The notes: generated from the sequence alone by a model not told the origin. 36,368 bases of DNA from Akkermansiaceae bacterium (GCA_024233005.1 JACKQE010000023.1:1-36368), one strand, 5' to 3'. Shown: positions 8,774 through 18,753, counted from the first letter of the stretch. Translations and numbers: made by a program.

Positions 8774-11278
8774 TCAGGAGATCGGCACCGGCGAAATCTT
8801 CCAGATGTCCTTGGCGTATTCCCGGATCGTCCGGTCCGAGGAAAACCACCCCATCCGGGCCGTGTTGAGCACCGCCTTGCGGGCCCAGGTGGCCTGGTCC
8901 TGATAGGCTCGGCCGACTTCTTCCTGCTTGTCGCAGTAGGCTTGGAAGTCAGCCAACACCAGATAGGGATCCCCCCCGTCGAGCAGGCTGCGACGAATGT
9001 GATCGAACGCCCCACGTTCGCCGCTGAAGTAGTCTGAACACAGCCAATCGATGGTCTCCTTGAGTTCCGGTGAGGCCCAGTAATAATCGTAAGGCGAGTA
9101 TCCCGTGGCCCAAAGCGCCTCGACCTGTTCGACGGTGAGACCGAAGATGAAAATGTTGTCCTCTCCGACCGCATCGCGGATTTCCACATTGGCACCATCC
9201 AGAGTCCCGATCGTGAGGGCTCCGTTGAGAGCCAGTTTCATGTTGCCAGTGCCGGAGGCTTCCTTGCCCGCTGTGCTGATTTGCTCCGAGAGGTCGGCGG
9301 CGGGAATGATGTATTCAGCCACGCTGACACCATAATTCGGCAGGAAGATGACCTTCAGTTTTCCATGGATGCGCTCATCCGAGTTGATTTTCGAGGCCAC
9401 CGAATTGATGGCATGAATGATCTCCTTGGCCAGGACGTATCCCGGCGCGGCCTTGGCGGCGAAGACGAAGACCCGGGGCGGAATGTCCATGTGGGGATCC
9501 CGCAGCAGCTGCCGGTAGAGGTGCACAATGTGCAGCAGATTGAGGTGCTGGCGCTTGTACTCATGAAGCCGCTTGATCTGAACATCAAAGAGGGCGTCCG
9601 GATTGACTTCCACCCCGCAGCGTTGCAGGATGAACTCCGCGAGACGGACTTTGTTGGCCCGCTTCACTTTCATGTATTCGGCACACCAGGCCGGGTCTTC
9701 GGCAAGAGGTTCGATCTGGCGCAGTAGGTCGAGATCCGCCGGCCACCAGGGGCCCACCACTTTGTCGAGCATCGCCGAGAGCCCCGGGTTGCAGGCCTTG
9801 AGCCAGCGCCGGGGAGTGATGCCGTTGGTTTTGTTCTGAAAACGGTCGGGATACAGTGTGTAGAAATCCTGGAAGAGGTGTTTCTTGAGAAGTTCGGTGT
9901 GCAGCGCTGCCACCCCGTTGGTGGTGTGACTGCCGATGACCGCGAGGTAGGCCATGCGCACCATCTTGGGGGCACCCTCTTCGATAATCGAGAGTTCGCG
10001 CAGACGGGAGGCTTCTCCCGGCCATTGCTTCGCCACGACCTGATTCAGGAATTGGTCATTGATGCGGTAAATGATCTGGAGATGCCGGGGAAGCACTTTT
10101 TCGAACAGCGGAACGCTCCACCGTTCCAGCGCTTCCGGAAGCAACGTGTGGTTGGTGTAGGAGAACGTCCGCTGGCAGATGTCCCAGGCTTTTTCCCATT
10201 CCATGCCGATTTCATCGATCAGGATCCGGATCAGTTCGACCACGGCCAACGTCGGGTGCGTGTCATTGAGCTGGACGGCGGCCTTGTCCGGGAGAGTGTC
10301 CCAGTCCGCATTGAGCCGACGATGCCTCCGCAGAATGTCCCGCAGGGAACAAGCGACAAAGAAATACTGCTGGACCAGCCTCAATTCCTTTCCGGCTTCA
10401 GTAGCGTCATTCGGATAGAGCACTTTGGAAATGGTCTCACTGAGAACCTTTTCTTTCACCGCTTCGTCGTAGCCGCCGGAATTGAAGGCATCGAGGTCAA
10501 AGTCCTTGGAGGCCCGGGCTTCCCAGAGCCGAAGATAATTCACCGTGGTGCATCCGTAGCCCGGCACCGGAATGTCACAGGGCATCCCGATGATGGAGCG
10601 GGTGTCGACCCAGACGGAGCGCCCCTGGCCGAGATCGTCAAACTGGTGCTCAACTCGCCCATAAAGACGCACTTCGACAACCCGGTCAGGACGGCGGATT
10701 TCCCAAGGGCTTCCAAGCCGTCTCCAGGCATCGGGATGCTCCACCTGCCGGCCACCGACAAAGCTTTGCCGGAACAAACCAAACTCGTAAAAGATCCCGT
10801 AGCCGACCGCCGGAAAATCCAATGTCGACAGGGAATCCATGAAACAGGCGGCCAGTCGGCCAAGACCACCGTTGCCCAGTCCGAGATCCGGCCCGTGGTT
10901 GATGATGGCTTCCGGATCCTGCCCCAGTTCCTCAAGGGCGGCCCGTGCCGTTTTCAGCAGGCCGACGCTGACCAGACTGTTTTCGAGGAGACGCCCCATG
11001 AGATATTCCAGGGAAAGATAGTAAACCCGGCGCACATTCTGGTGATCGTGGACCCGCTGGGCTTGCGTTCCCCGCTCCAGCACCCCATCCCGCACGGAAT
11101 AGCAGACGGCCGTCCACCAGTCGGATTCAGTGGCTTTCTCCAAGGTCAGTCCCAAGGTCCGGACCAAATGGTTCCGGATCTGGGCTTTGAAATCCTCGAC
11201 CGTCCAAGCCAATTGGCAGGCGTTGCCCGCCAAGGGATCCGCCGTCTCTCCGTGTGTCATTTCGTCTGATTGTTGCAT
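8774..11278 (-). CDS. glgP: Glycogen/starch/alpha-glucan phosphorylase
   Basis: An 834-residue GT35 enzyme that releases glucose-1-phosphate from glycogen or other alpha-1,4-glucans with pyridoxal phosphate as cofactor, in the cytoplasm. The length equals that of classical glycogen phosphorylases. Visible landmarks are RVYYLSLEYLMGR, the GLGNGGLGRLAACFMDS active-site block, and the cofactor-binding motif EASGTGNMKLALNGALTIGT with the Schiff-base lysine at K681. The ATG at 11278 has no clear Shine-Dalgarno; M7 is a possible alternative. It follows the efflux pump gene on the same strand after 115 bases, probably with its own promoter. No other glycogen gene is in the window. Confidence 0.96.
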   Translation of the reverse strand: MQQSDEMTHGETADPLAGNACQLAWTVEDFKAQIRNHLVRTLGLTLEKATESDWWTAVCYSVRDGVLERGTQAQRVHDHQNVRRVYYLSLEYLMGRLLENSLVSVGLLKTARAALEELGQDPEAIINHGPDLGLGNGGLGRLAACFMDSLSTLDFPAVGYGIFYEFGLFRQSFVGGRQVEHPDAWRRLGSPWEIRRPDRVVEVRLYGRVEHQFDDLGQGRSVWVDTRSIIGMPCDIPVPGYGCTTVNYLRLWEARASKDFDLDAFNSGGYDEAVKEKVLSETISKVLYPNDATEAGKELRLVQQYFFVACSLRDILRRHRRLNADWDTLPDKAAVQLNDTHPTLAVVELIRILIDEIGMEWEKAWDICQRTFSYTNHTLLPEALERWSVPLFEKVLPRHLQIIYRINDQFLNQVVAKQWPGEASRLRELSIIEEGAPKMVRMAYLAVIGSHTTNGVAALHTELLKKHLFQDFYTLYPDRFQNKTNGITPRRWLKACNPGLSAMLDKVVGPWWPADLDLLRQIEPLAEDPAWCAEYMKVKRANKVRLAEFILQRCGVEVNPDALFDVQIKRLHEYKRQHLNLLHIVHLYRQLLRDPHMDIPPRVFVFAAKAAPGYVLAKEIIHAINSVASKINSDERIHGKLKVIFLPNYGVSVAEYIIPAADLSEQISTAGKEASGTGNMKLALNGALTIGTLDGANVEIRDAVGEDNIFIFGLTVEQVEALWATGYSPYDYYWASPELKETIDWLCSDYFSGERGAFDHIRRSLLDGGDPYLVLADFQAYCDKQEEVGRAYQDQATWARKAVLNTARMGWFSSDRTIREYAKDIWKISPVPIS

Positions 11279-11393
11279 GATAGGTGACTTGCCGAATCAT
11301 TTTTCGGGCCAATGTGGCGCCACGATACCGCAACTGTTCCTCAATTGCCCCGACAAGTCGGAAAAATTTTCGGCCGCTGCCCATTGCGTGGAC

Positions 11394-14300
11394 TCAGGCC
11401 TCATCCGTGGCCGGAGGACTGAACCGGGCCAGCCAGCCGCACAGCGCCGGCAAAACCACCAGATTCAGGACGGTGCTGCTGGCGAGACCGCCGAGGATCA
11501 CGATGGCCATCGGGCCTTCGATTTCCCGGCCGGCTTCCCCGCTACCCAGCGCCAGCGGCAACACTCCCAGCCCCGTCACCAACGCGGTCATAAGAATGGG
11601 AAGCAGCCTTTCAGTGGCTCCCCGGGCAACGGTTTCGAGGTTCCACGGAGCGCCCTCTTTGGTCACGAGGTGCTCATAGTGGGACAACAGCATGATGCCA
11701 TTTCTCATGGTGATGCCGAAAATCGTCACAAATCCGACGAGAGTGCCGATGCTGAGGGTTCCTCTGGTCAGAAAAACGGCCAGAACGCCCCCGACCAAGG
11801 CAAAGGGAATGTTGGCCAGCATCAAGGCGACATGGCGGGCCTGACCAAAGACCAACGCCAGCAGAAGAATGATGCCGAAAAGCGCGACCCCACTGTGGAC
11901 CAACAATTCCTGACGGGCCTTCTCCTCCTCCCCGGCGGCTCCTCCCCATTCCAAATACACATGGCTTGGCAATCGCACCCCCTCGCTGATTTTTCCCCTC
12001 GCCTCCCGGACAAAGCCTCCCACGTCACGGCCTTCGACGTTGCAGGTCACCGTTTGCCGACGGCGCGCCCCCTCATGCTGGATGGACGGCCGCCCATTGG
12101 TGAGCTCGATGTCGGCGAGTTGTCGCAACCGGATCCGCTGTCCGTTGCCGTTGCCCAGGACGAGATCGCCCACGGCTTCCGGATCGCGGCGGGAGGCCTC
12201 TTCGAGGATCACGGAAAGCTTTCGAACCCGGTCTCCCCGCACCATTTGAGCGATATCAGTCCCTTGGAAAGCCGTTTGCACGGCCTCCAGGATCGGCAAG
12301 GGAGCGAAGCCGAACTGCGTCAACGCTTCCGGACGCAGATGGACCGCGAGGACCGGGGCACCGGGGGGCGATTTGACCTGGACGTCCACACTGCCCTTGA
12401 CGTGGGACAGGGCGTCCTGAATGCGAAGGGCGACCGCGTCCAGTTTGTCCAGATCTTCCCCGAACACATTGACCACGACTTGGGCGGTTTCTCCCGAAAT
12501 GGTCTCCCCGATGCGGTCCCCGAGGAAAGTGAGGACCTCGCTCTGAGCCCCGGGGGTCTTGTGGAGGATGGACCGCAACGCTTCCTGGGTGGAGACTTCA
12601 TCATCCGGGGAGGTGCCGCGTTTCAATTCGATGTGGAATTCACTGCGGTGGGGGCCCCACGTGTCCTCTCCCATTTCCGCCCGTCCAACCTGCTGTTCCA
12701 CGGTCGCGATGTGCTCCAGCGCCAGCATTTGTTCGGAAACGGTTTTGCCAGCCCGGAGGGTCTCCTCCAGAGAAGATCCGGGCCGCAGGGCCAACTGAGC
12801 CACAAAGTGGCCTTCGCGGAACTCGGGAAGCAACTCTCCACTGAATCCCCGTGCCAGTAAGAGCATCCCCCCCGCCAGAAGCGCGGCGCCCACGGCTGTC
12901 ATCCGGGGGCGCCGGGCGAAAAAGAGACACCAATCCCGGTGCAGTAATTTGATGCCGCGTACCCAGAACGGATCCCCATGGGGCTTCGACTCACCCAACA
13001 ACATCAAACACAGAGCCGGAGTCACAGTCAGGGCGACGGCAAGCGAAGCCAGGGTCGACAGGATGAAAGCCACCCCGAGAGGCGCGAAAAAGTGGCCTTG
13101 AATCCCGGACATGGTCAGCACGGGGAGAAATACCAGGCAGACGATGAGAGTGGCATAGACCACCGCACCGCGCACTTCGATGGAGGCGTCCAAAACGACC
13201 CTCCAGGCAGCACGGGGCCGTGGGAGGTCTTTGTTTTCGCGGAGACGCCGGAGCACGTTTTCCACATCAATGATGGCATCGTCCACGACCACTCCGATGG
13301 CCACTGCAAAGCCGCTCAGCGTCATGGTGTTCAGCGAGATGCCGAACCGCTCCAACAACAGCACCGCGGAAAGAAGAGAAAGAGGAATGCTGAGAAAGGA
13401 AATCAGGGCCGGTCTGAAATCGAGCAGAAACAACAACAGCACCATTCCGACAAAGGCGCCGCCGATGAGGAGGGAATGCATGACATTGGAGAGGGCGGTT
13501 TCAACAAACGTGGCCGGGCGGTGCAGGCGGGGATAGACGTGGATGCCAAGGCCTTCAAAAACAGGCTGGAGCTCGTCGAGAGCGGCCTCCAATCCCTCAG
13601 TCACGGCGAGGGTGTTGGCTCCATACTGTCCCCGCAGGGTCAGCAGCACTCCCGGCTTGCCCATCACCAGAGCATCTCCAAACTTCGGCTCGGCGGCGAG
13701 AACGACCGTGGCCACGTCTCCCAGCCGCAGGACCGGCCCGGATTTCCGGACCACCACCTGCCGCAGCTCGTCCGGGGAGAACATCTGCCCTTCCGTGGTG
13801 ATCACGACCCGCTGGGCGGGTGTGTCCACAAATCCGGCCCCCAGCACTCCGGTGGCGGAGCGGGCGGCATCCAGGAGATCGGTCATCGTCAGCCCGAAGG
13901 CCGCAAGCTTTTCGGGATCGACCTGGATCTGGACCTGTTCGACATCGCCGCCGAACACATTGGTGCCCGCCACCCCAGGGACGGCCAGGAGGCGCGGCTT
14001 TAAGGTCCAATCGCCAAAAGTGCGGAGCTCGCGCGGCGACAGGGTTTCGGAGAGGAGTCCGACTTTGAGGATGTCCATGGTTGAGGACACCAGGGGGGAG
14101 AGCGTAGGCGGTTGGGCGCCTGCGGGCAGTTCTCCCGAGAGATTGGACAACCGCTCTGCCAAAGATTGGCGGGCCACATGAATGTCAGTGCCACTACTGA
14201 AGACAACCGTGACCACGCTCAGCCCCTGAATGCTTTCGGAACGGACCGACTCCAGTTGGGTCACGCCATTGACGGCCGACTCCAGCGGCCGGGTGACGAG

Positions 14301-14489
14301 GGTTTCCACCTGCTCCGGAGAAAGGCCCGGAGCTTCGACCTGGATGGTGACCTGGGGCTCGACGAATTCAGGAAACACATCAAGCGGGGCCCGGGAGGCC
14401 ACATAGCCGCCCCAGCCCAGCAACACCAAGGAAAGGGCCAAAACCAGGGCCCGGTGTCTCAGGGAAACCCGGACGATCTTCCGCAACAT
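11394..14489 (-). CDS. CusA/CzcA-family heavy-metal efflux RND pump
   Basis: A 1031-residue inner-membrane proton-driven pump of the HME-RND class. It starts with the typical LRKIVRVSLRHRALVLALSLVLLGWG helix, then ASRAPLDVFPEFVEPQVTIQVEAPGLSPEQVE. The charged TM4 motif reads GVVVDDAIIDVENVLRR, with two adjacent aspartates that differ from the DFG...DGA form of CzcA and from the CusA form, so I do not assign a metal. Two large periplasmic loops and 12 membrane helices fit the family. It is the last gene of the efflux operon; its ATG at 14489 shares the A of the adaptor's TGA (TGATG), so translation is coupled. The C-terminus is complete. Confidence 0.93.
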   Translation of the reverse strand: MLRKIVRVSLRHRALVLALSLVLLGWGGYVASRAPLDVFPEFVEPQVTIQVEAPGLSPEQVETLVTRPLESAVNGVTQLESVRSESIQGLSVVTVVFSSGTDIHVARQSLAERLSNLSGELPAGAQPPTLSPLVSSTMDILKVGLLSETLSPRELRTFGDWTLKPRLLAVPGVAGTNVFGGDVEQVQIQVDPEKLAAFGLTMTDLLDAARSATGVLGAGFVDTPAQRVVITTEGQMFSPDELRQVVVRKSGPVLRLGDVATVVLAAEPKFGDALVMGKPGVLLTLRGQYGANTLAVTEGLEAALDELQPVFEGLGIHVYPRLHRPATFVETALSNVMHSLLIGGAFVGMVLLLFLLDFRPALISFLSIPLSLLSAVLLLERFGISLNTMTLSGFAVAIGVVVDDAIIDVENVLRRLRENKDLPRPRAAWRVVLDASIEVRGAVVYATLIVCLVFLPVLTMSGIQGHFFAPLGVAFILSTLASLAVALTVTPALCLMLLGESKPHGDPFWVRGIKLLHRDWCLFFARRPRMTAVGAALLAGGMLLLARGFSGELLPEFREGHFVAQLALRPGSSLEETLRAGKTVSEQMLALEHIATVEQQVGRAEMGEDTWGPHRSEFHIELKRGTSPDDEVSTQEALRSILHKTPGAQSEVLTFLGDRIGETISGETAQVVVNVFGEDLDKLDAVALRIQDALSHVKGSVDVQVKSPPGAPVLAVHLRPEALTQFGFAPLPILEAVQTAFQGTDIAQMVRGDRVRKLSVILEEASRRDPEAVGDLVLGNGNGQRIRLRQLADIELTNGRPSIQHEGARRRQTVTCNVEGRDVGGFVREARGKISEGVRLPSHVYLEWGGAAGEEEKARQELLVHSGVALFGIILLLALVFGQARHVALMLANIPFALVGGVLAVFLTRGTLSIGTLVGFVTIFGITMRNGIMLLSHYEHLVTKEGAPWNLETVARGATERLLPILMTALVTGLGVLPLALGSGEAGREIEGPMAIVILGGLASSTVLNLVVLPALCGWLARFSPPATDEA

Positions 14490-15529
14490 CAGTCTTCCTC
14501 CCCGGTTCCGCCCGCCTGTTTCATTTCTTCCGAAAGGAGTAGCTGAGGACTGGAAATGACGATGAGTTCATCCCCTTTTAATCCTCCCGCTTCCGCAGGG
14601 ACGAACCACCCATTCTCATCCGGCGTATCAATGGCGACGGCGGTTCTGACGAATTCGGTGGGGGTTTCATCCTGGACAAATACCCAGGCCCGGCCATCAT
14701 GACGGAGGATCGCCGATCGGGGGATCACATATCCGCCGCGGGGCTTCCCCCCAAAGGCCAGCTGGGCCGTCACGGCGACTCCCGGCACCAGGGTTCGCCC
14801 GGTGTTGGATGCCAGTAGCAGGTGTCCCTGCCCCTGCGTCAGGGCATCCGATGAAAGGGCCGGATAAATGGCTTGAACCGCGATCGGTCCGGTTTCCCGG
14901 CCCGCCAGAAACAGGGTGGCTGAAGTAGGCTTCTCCGGAAGGGCATCTCCCACCATGAGGTCGACCCGGACCATCGCATTGTCCCCAGTGACAATGGATT
15001 CGATGAATTCAGATCGTTTTTCGAGTGGTAGCATCTCTCCCCACTGCAATCGGGCTTGATTTCGCAGCGCCGTGACTTTGATCTCATCAGCTCGGAACGA
15101 GGCCTGAGCGGTTTCAAGAGCTTTGCGGGAAGTAAGCTCCCCCCCTGAGAACAGGCTCTGGGTGCGCTCAAATTCGGCCTGTGAGGCCAGTAGAGCGGCT
15201 TCGGCAGCGGAGAGATCACTGTCCATCATGACCAGGGGGGACGGATCCAGAACCTGACCCAAGGCCCTCAGTTCAGGGACGCGTTCGCAGGGTGTCAACG
15301 GAGCCGTTGCGATGTGGAAGGATTCGACCTGCTCCTTGGTAAGAGACACTTTCGGCGAGTCCTCTTCGCTTCCACCTTCATCCCTGATGCCGGGAGCGGC
15401 CGGGACGGATGCCGCATCCTGCTCCTTCTCCGACTCTCTCCCCGGCTGGCCGGTAAATCCCCGCCAAACCACCCATCCCAAAGAAGCCAGCAGGACGAGG
15501 ATGAGGAAAAAGTGGGCAATTTTCTTCAT
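14489..15529 (-). CDS. RND efflux periplasmic adaptor (CusB/membrane fusion protein family)
   Basis: A 346-residue periplasmic adaptor that links the inner-membrane pump to the outer-membrane factor. Residues about 5-24 are an N-terminal membrane anchor or uncleaved signal; an acidic linker follows. The alpha-hairpin is short (about 105-160: LSAAEAALLASQAEFERTQ...SRKALETAQASFRADEIK), with a beta-barrel region LVPGVAVTAQLAFGG and the family's VIPRSAILRHDGRAWVFVQ block. CusB-type methionine-rich metal sites are not obvious. Its ATG overlaps the upstream outer-membrane-factor stop by four bases (ATGA at 15529-15526), and its stop overlaps the pump start. Confidence 0.88.
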   Translation of the reverse strand: MKKIAHFFLILVLLASLGWVVWRGFTGQPGRESEKEQDAASVPAAPGIRDEGGSEEDSPKVSLTKEQVESFHIATAPLTPCERVPELRALGQVLDPSPLVMMDSDLSAAEAALLASQAEFERTQSLFSGGELTSRKALETAQASFRADEIKVTALRNQARLQWGEMLPLEKRSEFIESIVTGDNAMVRVDLMVGDALPEKPTSATLFLAGRETGPIAVQAIYPALSSDALTQGQGHLLLASNTGRTLVPGVAVTAQLAFGGKPRGGYVIPRSAILRHDGRAWVFVQDETPTEFVRTAVAIDTPDENGWFVPAEAGGLKGDELIVISSPQLLLSEEMKQAGGTGEED

Positions 15530-16812
15530 GGCGAACGTGGCGTCTGCGTGGCCGCTTCCATCTCGCCAAGAGCGGCCTGCAATTCCGCGAGGGCATCCAG
15601 ATTGGCCACCGAAATGCTGGCCTGCTCCACTTCGCTGCTGATCAACGCCAGACGGTCTTCTTCACCCGCTTCGGCGAGTTGCTTCATCGATTCCATCTGG
15701 GACGTCTGTTCCTTGAGCAGTGCCTGCAGGGTTGAGAGTTTCTTCCGTGCGGCTTCGACGCCCGCGGCTGCCCGATCACACTCATTCAAGACCCGGGTTT
15801 GAACCGCATCAAAGGCCGCTGCGAGTTCTTTGCGCTTCGCCTCGGCTTCTCCGATGGCCCCCTGATTCTGATTCAGGACCGGAAGCGTCAGTCCGAACCC
15901 GATCGCCCACTTATTGTTGCCGGCATCAAATTCGTATCCGGGATTGAGGTGAAAATCGGGATATTGGCGGGCGATTTCCAGCTTCAGGATGGCCTCGGCT
16001 GTGGCGTAGTCCGCCAGTGCCACCAGCACGTCCGAACGTCGCAGCAGGGCTTGCTCACGATGGCAGCTGCTTTTGCCGGGTTCTTTTTCAAATTCCGCGA
16101 AGGAAAATTCCGCTCCAGAAACCCCCGAGACCCCCATACTGAGTGCCGCCGCCAAGGACGCTCGGGCCAGGGCGACTGTTTTGGTCGCATCAGAAGCCTG
16201 CAGTCTGAGTTGCGCCGCCAGGAGCCGCGGCTGCGCCAGGTCGAGAGGCGACGCTTCACCCGCTTTGCGGCGCTGATCGAGCGCTGTCACAACTTCCGAC
16301 TGCTTGGTGGCTGTGGCATTGAGCAAAGTTTCCCGGCGCTGAGCGACCCACAAATCAAGATAGGCCCGTCGCAGCGTGGCACGCACTTTCCAATGCGTGT
16401 CGATCACCTGGGAGGCGGTGGCTCTGGCCTGCTCCCGGGCGGCTTCAACCCGGCGGCTCCGCTTGCCGGCGGTTTCAAAGGTCCAATCAAACACGACCCC
16501 GTAGGTGCCGTTGACCCAGTTGAGGTCGGGTGTCACGATCTGGGGAGCCACGGCCACGGTGGGATTGGGCCGCTCTCCCGCAGTGACGACTGCCGCCAGG
16601 GCGGTTTCATGGCGCGCTTTGGCGACCGCGAGCTCAGGGCTGTTGGCGAGTGCCTCGGCAATCAGCGCCTCCAAGGTCCAGTTCCGACTGTCAAGCCTTC
16701 GGTCCGTCAACGCCGCCGCCCGCGTGGAAGGATCCAACGGAACGCTATGAAAGGAAACACATCCTGTCAGACCAACGGCCAGGACTGAAAGGAGCATCCT
16801 ATGGAACTTCAT
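15526..16812 (-). CDS. TolC-family outer-membrane efflux lipoprotein
   Basis: A 428-residue outer-membrane factor. Starting at the ATG at 16812 gives a clean lipoprotein signal (MKFHRMLLSVLAVGLTGC) with lipidated C18; a start at 16887 would put 25 unrelated residues in front of it, so I reject it. Two TolC-type repeats follow with LEALIAEALANSPELAVAKARHE and a second-repeat DVLVALADYATAEAILKLEIA, and long coiled-coil segments (QTRVLNECDRAAAGVEAARKKL). It forms the exit duct for the tripartite pump. First gene of the efflux operon, divergent from glnS across 189 bases. Confidence 0.9.
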   Translation of the reverse strand: MKFHRMLLSVLAVGLTGCVSFHSVPLDPSTRAAALTDRRLDSRNWTLEALIAEALANSPELAVAKARHETALAAVVTAGERPNPTVAVAPQIVTPDLNWVNGTYGVVFDWTFETAGKRSRRVEAAREQARATASQVIDTHWKVRATLRRAYLDLWVAQRRETLLNATATKQSEVVTALDQRRKAGEASPLDLAQPRLLAAQLRLQASDATKTVALARASLAAALSMGVSGVSGAEFSFAEFEKEPGKSSCHREQALLRRSDVLVALADYATAEAILKLEIARQYPDFHLNPGYEFDAGNNKWAIGFGLTLPVLNQNQGAIGEAEAKRKELAAAFDAVQTRVLNECDRAAAGVEAARKKLSTLQALLKEQTSQMESMKQLAEAGEEDRLALISSEVEQASISVANLDALAELQAALGEMEAATQTPRSP

Positions 16813-16833
16813 AGCGGGAACCGAAAAAAAAAC

Positions 16834-16870
16834 CGGACCGTCCGTCCGAGGTTGGTTGATGAACGTCAAC
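16834..16870. promoter_or_regulatory. Inverted repeats in the cus-like operon / glnS intergenic region
   Basis: CGGAC-C-GTCCG at 16834-16844 and GTTGA-N6-TCAAC at 16855-16870 lie upstream of the efflux operon start at 16812. Either could be an operator for a metal-responsive regulator, but no regulator gene is nearby and no convincing -35/-10 pair can be placed around them. A run of nine A at 16824-16832 lies next to them. Confidence 0.25.
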
Positions 16871-17001
16871 ACATGGCCTCTTGTCAAGGAAGCAAAATAC
16901 CGCCACCGTGCCTGGCACCTGCCCGTGGAGTTGCGGGATTCCCTTTGGATTTTTCGTTTGCTCCCCGGCTTCGCAGGGGCATTTTCCCGGACAACCGCCC
17001 A

Positions 17002-18702
17002 ATGACCGCCCCCAAAGCCCCCCTGCCCTCCGACTCGCCTTCCAGCAAGGATTTCATCCGTGACATTGTGGAGGACGATCTCCGGTCAGGGAAGCACGCC
17101 GGTGTGGTGACGCGCTTCCCGCCGGAGCCAAATGGTTACTTGCACATTGGGCATGCGAAATCCATCTGCCTGAATTTTGGGATCGCCCAGGAATTTGGCG
17201 GGCGTTGTCACTTGCGCTTTGATGACACCAATCCGGTCAAGGAAGAAGTCGAATACGTGGACTCGATCCAAGAGGACGTCCGCTGGCTGGGTTTTGATTG
17301 GGGAGATCACCTCTATTATGCCTCCGATTATTTCGGACAACTCCACGATTGGGCGCTCCAGTTGATCCGGGATCGGAAGGCTTATGTCTGCGAACTCTCG
17401 GCGGAGGAAATGAGGCTTCACCGGGGCACCCTCACCGAACCGGGCAAGCCCAGTCCCTGGAGGGAACGCAGCGTGGAAGAGAACCTTGACCTGTTCGCGC
17501 GGATGCGGGCCGGTGAGTTCCCTGAGGGATCCAAAGTGCTGCGGGCCAAAATTGACATGGCCCACAGCAACATGAACCTGCGGGACCCGGTGCTCTACCG
17601 CATCCTCCACCAGTCCCATCACCGTACGGGCGATCAATGGTGCATCTATCCCACCTATGATTTCGCCCATGGCCAGAGTGATGCCTTGGAGCACATCACG
17701 CATTCCCTCTGCACTCTGGAATTTGAAGTGCACCGGCCCCTTTATGAGTGGTTTCTTGCCAACCTTCCGGTGCCCTCCCGGCCACGTCAGATCGAGTTTT
17801 CCCGTCTCAGCCTCACCTACACGGTGATGAGCAAGCGGAAACTGCTCCAACTGGTCAAGGAGAACCATGTGGAAGGATGGGATGATCCCAGGATGCCGAC
17901 CATTTCCGGATACCGTCGCCGGGGCTACACGCCCGAGTCGATCCGGAACTTCTGCTCCCAGATTGGGATCACCAAATTCAAAGGGCTCACCGATGTCGGA
18001 GTCCTGGAACACTGCATCCGGGAGCATTTGAATGCGATCGCTCCCCGGGCCATGGCGGTGTTGGATCCCCTCAAGGTCATCATTGAGAATTACCCGGAAG
18101 GTCAAGTGGAGGAGATGGAGATTGCCAATCATCCGTCCCATCCCGAAGCTGGAACCCGGAACCTGCCGTTTTGCCGGGAACTCTACATTGAGCGCGAGGA
18201 TTTCATGGAAGACCCGCCGAAGGAATTTTACCGGCTCGGACCAGGCAGGGAAGTCCGTCTGCGGGGGGCCTATTTCCTGAAGTGCCACTCAGTGATCAAG
18301 GGGGACTCCGGAAAGGTGGTGGAGCTGAGATGCACTTATGATCCGGAGACTCGCGGAGGCAACAATCCGCCGGACGGCCGCAAGGTCAAAGCCACGATGC
18401 ACTGGGTCAGCGCCAGGCATGCCGTCCCCGCAGAAGTGCGGCTCTACGACCGGTTGTTCAAGGTTGAAAGCCCCGAGGCCGGCGACGATGATTTTCTCAG
18501 TTTGTTGAATCCGGACTCGCTGAAGATCCTTTCCGACTGCCAATTGGAGCCGGCCCTCGCGCGAGCTATGCCAGGAGACCGCTTCCAATTCGAGCGCCTC
18601 GGTTATTTCTCGGTGGATCCCAAATTGTCCCGTCCCGGCTCTCCGGTTTTTAACCGCACGGTCAGTCTCAAGGATTCCTGGGCCAAAGTAAAAGGACAGT
18701 GA
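17002..18702 (+). CDS. glnS: Glutaminyl-tRNA synthetase
   Basis: A 566-residue class I synthetase that charges tRNA-Gln directly with glutamine in the cytoplasm. The HIGH motif is at 48-51 inside PEPNGYLHIGHAKSI, and the KMSKS-type loop reads VMSKR at 275-279. The RFDDTNPVKEEVEYVDSI and YPTYDFAHGQSDALEHITHSL blocks are diagnostic of GlnRS rather than GluRS. The C-terminal anticodon-binding beta-barrels are present (VIKGDSGKVVELRCTYDPET, KVKATMHWVSARHAVPAEVRLYDRLF). The ATG at 17002 fits the usual length; the upstream frame back to 16801 is not protein-like. Presence of glnS implies this organism need not rely only on the GatCAB transamidation route for glutamine. Confidence 0.97.
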   Translation: MTAPKAPLPSDSPSSKDFIRDIVEDDLRSGKHAGVVTRFPPEPNGYLHIGHAKSICLNFGIAQEFGGRCHLRFDDTNPVKEEVEYVDSIQEDVRWLGFDWGDHLYYASDYFGQLHDWALQLIRDRKAYVCELSAEEMRLHRGTLTEPGKPSPWRERSVEENLDLFARMRAGEFPEGSKVLRAKIDMAHSNMNLRDPVLYRILHQSHHRTGDQWCIYPTYDFAHGQSDALEHITHSLCTLEFEVHRPLYEWFLANLPVPSRPRQIEFSRLSLTYTVMSKRKLLQLVKENHVEGWDDPRMPTISGYRRRGYTPESIRNFCSQIGITKFKGLTDVGVLEHCIREHLNAIAPRAMAVLDPLKVIIENYPEGQVEEMEIANHPSHPEAGTRNLPFCRELYIEREDFMEDPPKEFYRLGPGREVRLRGAYFLKCHSVIKGDSGKVVELRCTYDPETRGGNNPPDGRKVKATMHWVSARHAVPAEVRLYDRLFKVESPEAGDDDFLSLLNPDSLKILSDCQLEPALARAMPGDRFQFERLGYFSVDPKLSRPGSPVFNRTVSLKDSWAKVKGQ

Positions 18703-18719
18703 ATCCCGCGCCTCGCCTT

Positions 18720-18753
18720 GCCAAGCCTGAGCGCCTGCAAGCGGTGCCTTGGC
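18720..18753 (+). terminator. GC-rich stem-loop just after glnS
   Basis: GCCAAG at 18720-18725 pairs with CTTGGC at 18748-18753, with an inner CGC/GCG pair. It begins 17 bases after the glnS stop. No T-tract follows, so a termination role is uncertain. Confidence 0.3.

Noticed and set aside
9878..11269. 463-codon plus-strand frame opposite glgP
   Set aside because: Shadow of a highly conserved enzyme gene; no protein character of its own.
11354..11365. CCGACAAGTCGG-type short inverted repeat near the end of the pump gene, considered as a terminator
   Set aside because: For minus-strand transcription the T-run comes before, not after, the hairpin, and the stem is only five base pairs.
11130..12860. 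576-codon plus-strand frame opposite the RND pump
   Set aside because: Sequence is composition-biased (His, Gln, Gly, Asp) with no domain, and lies over the pump's conserved regions.
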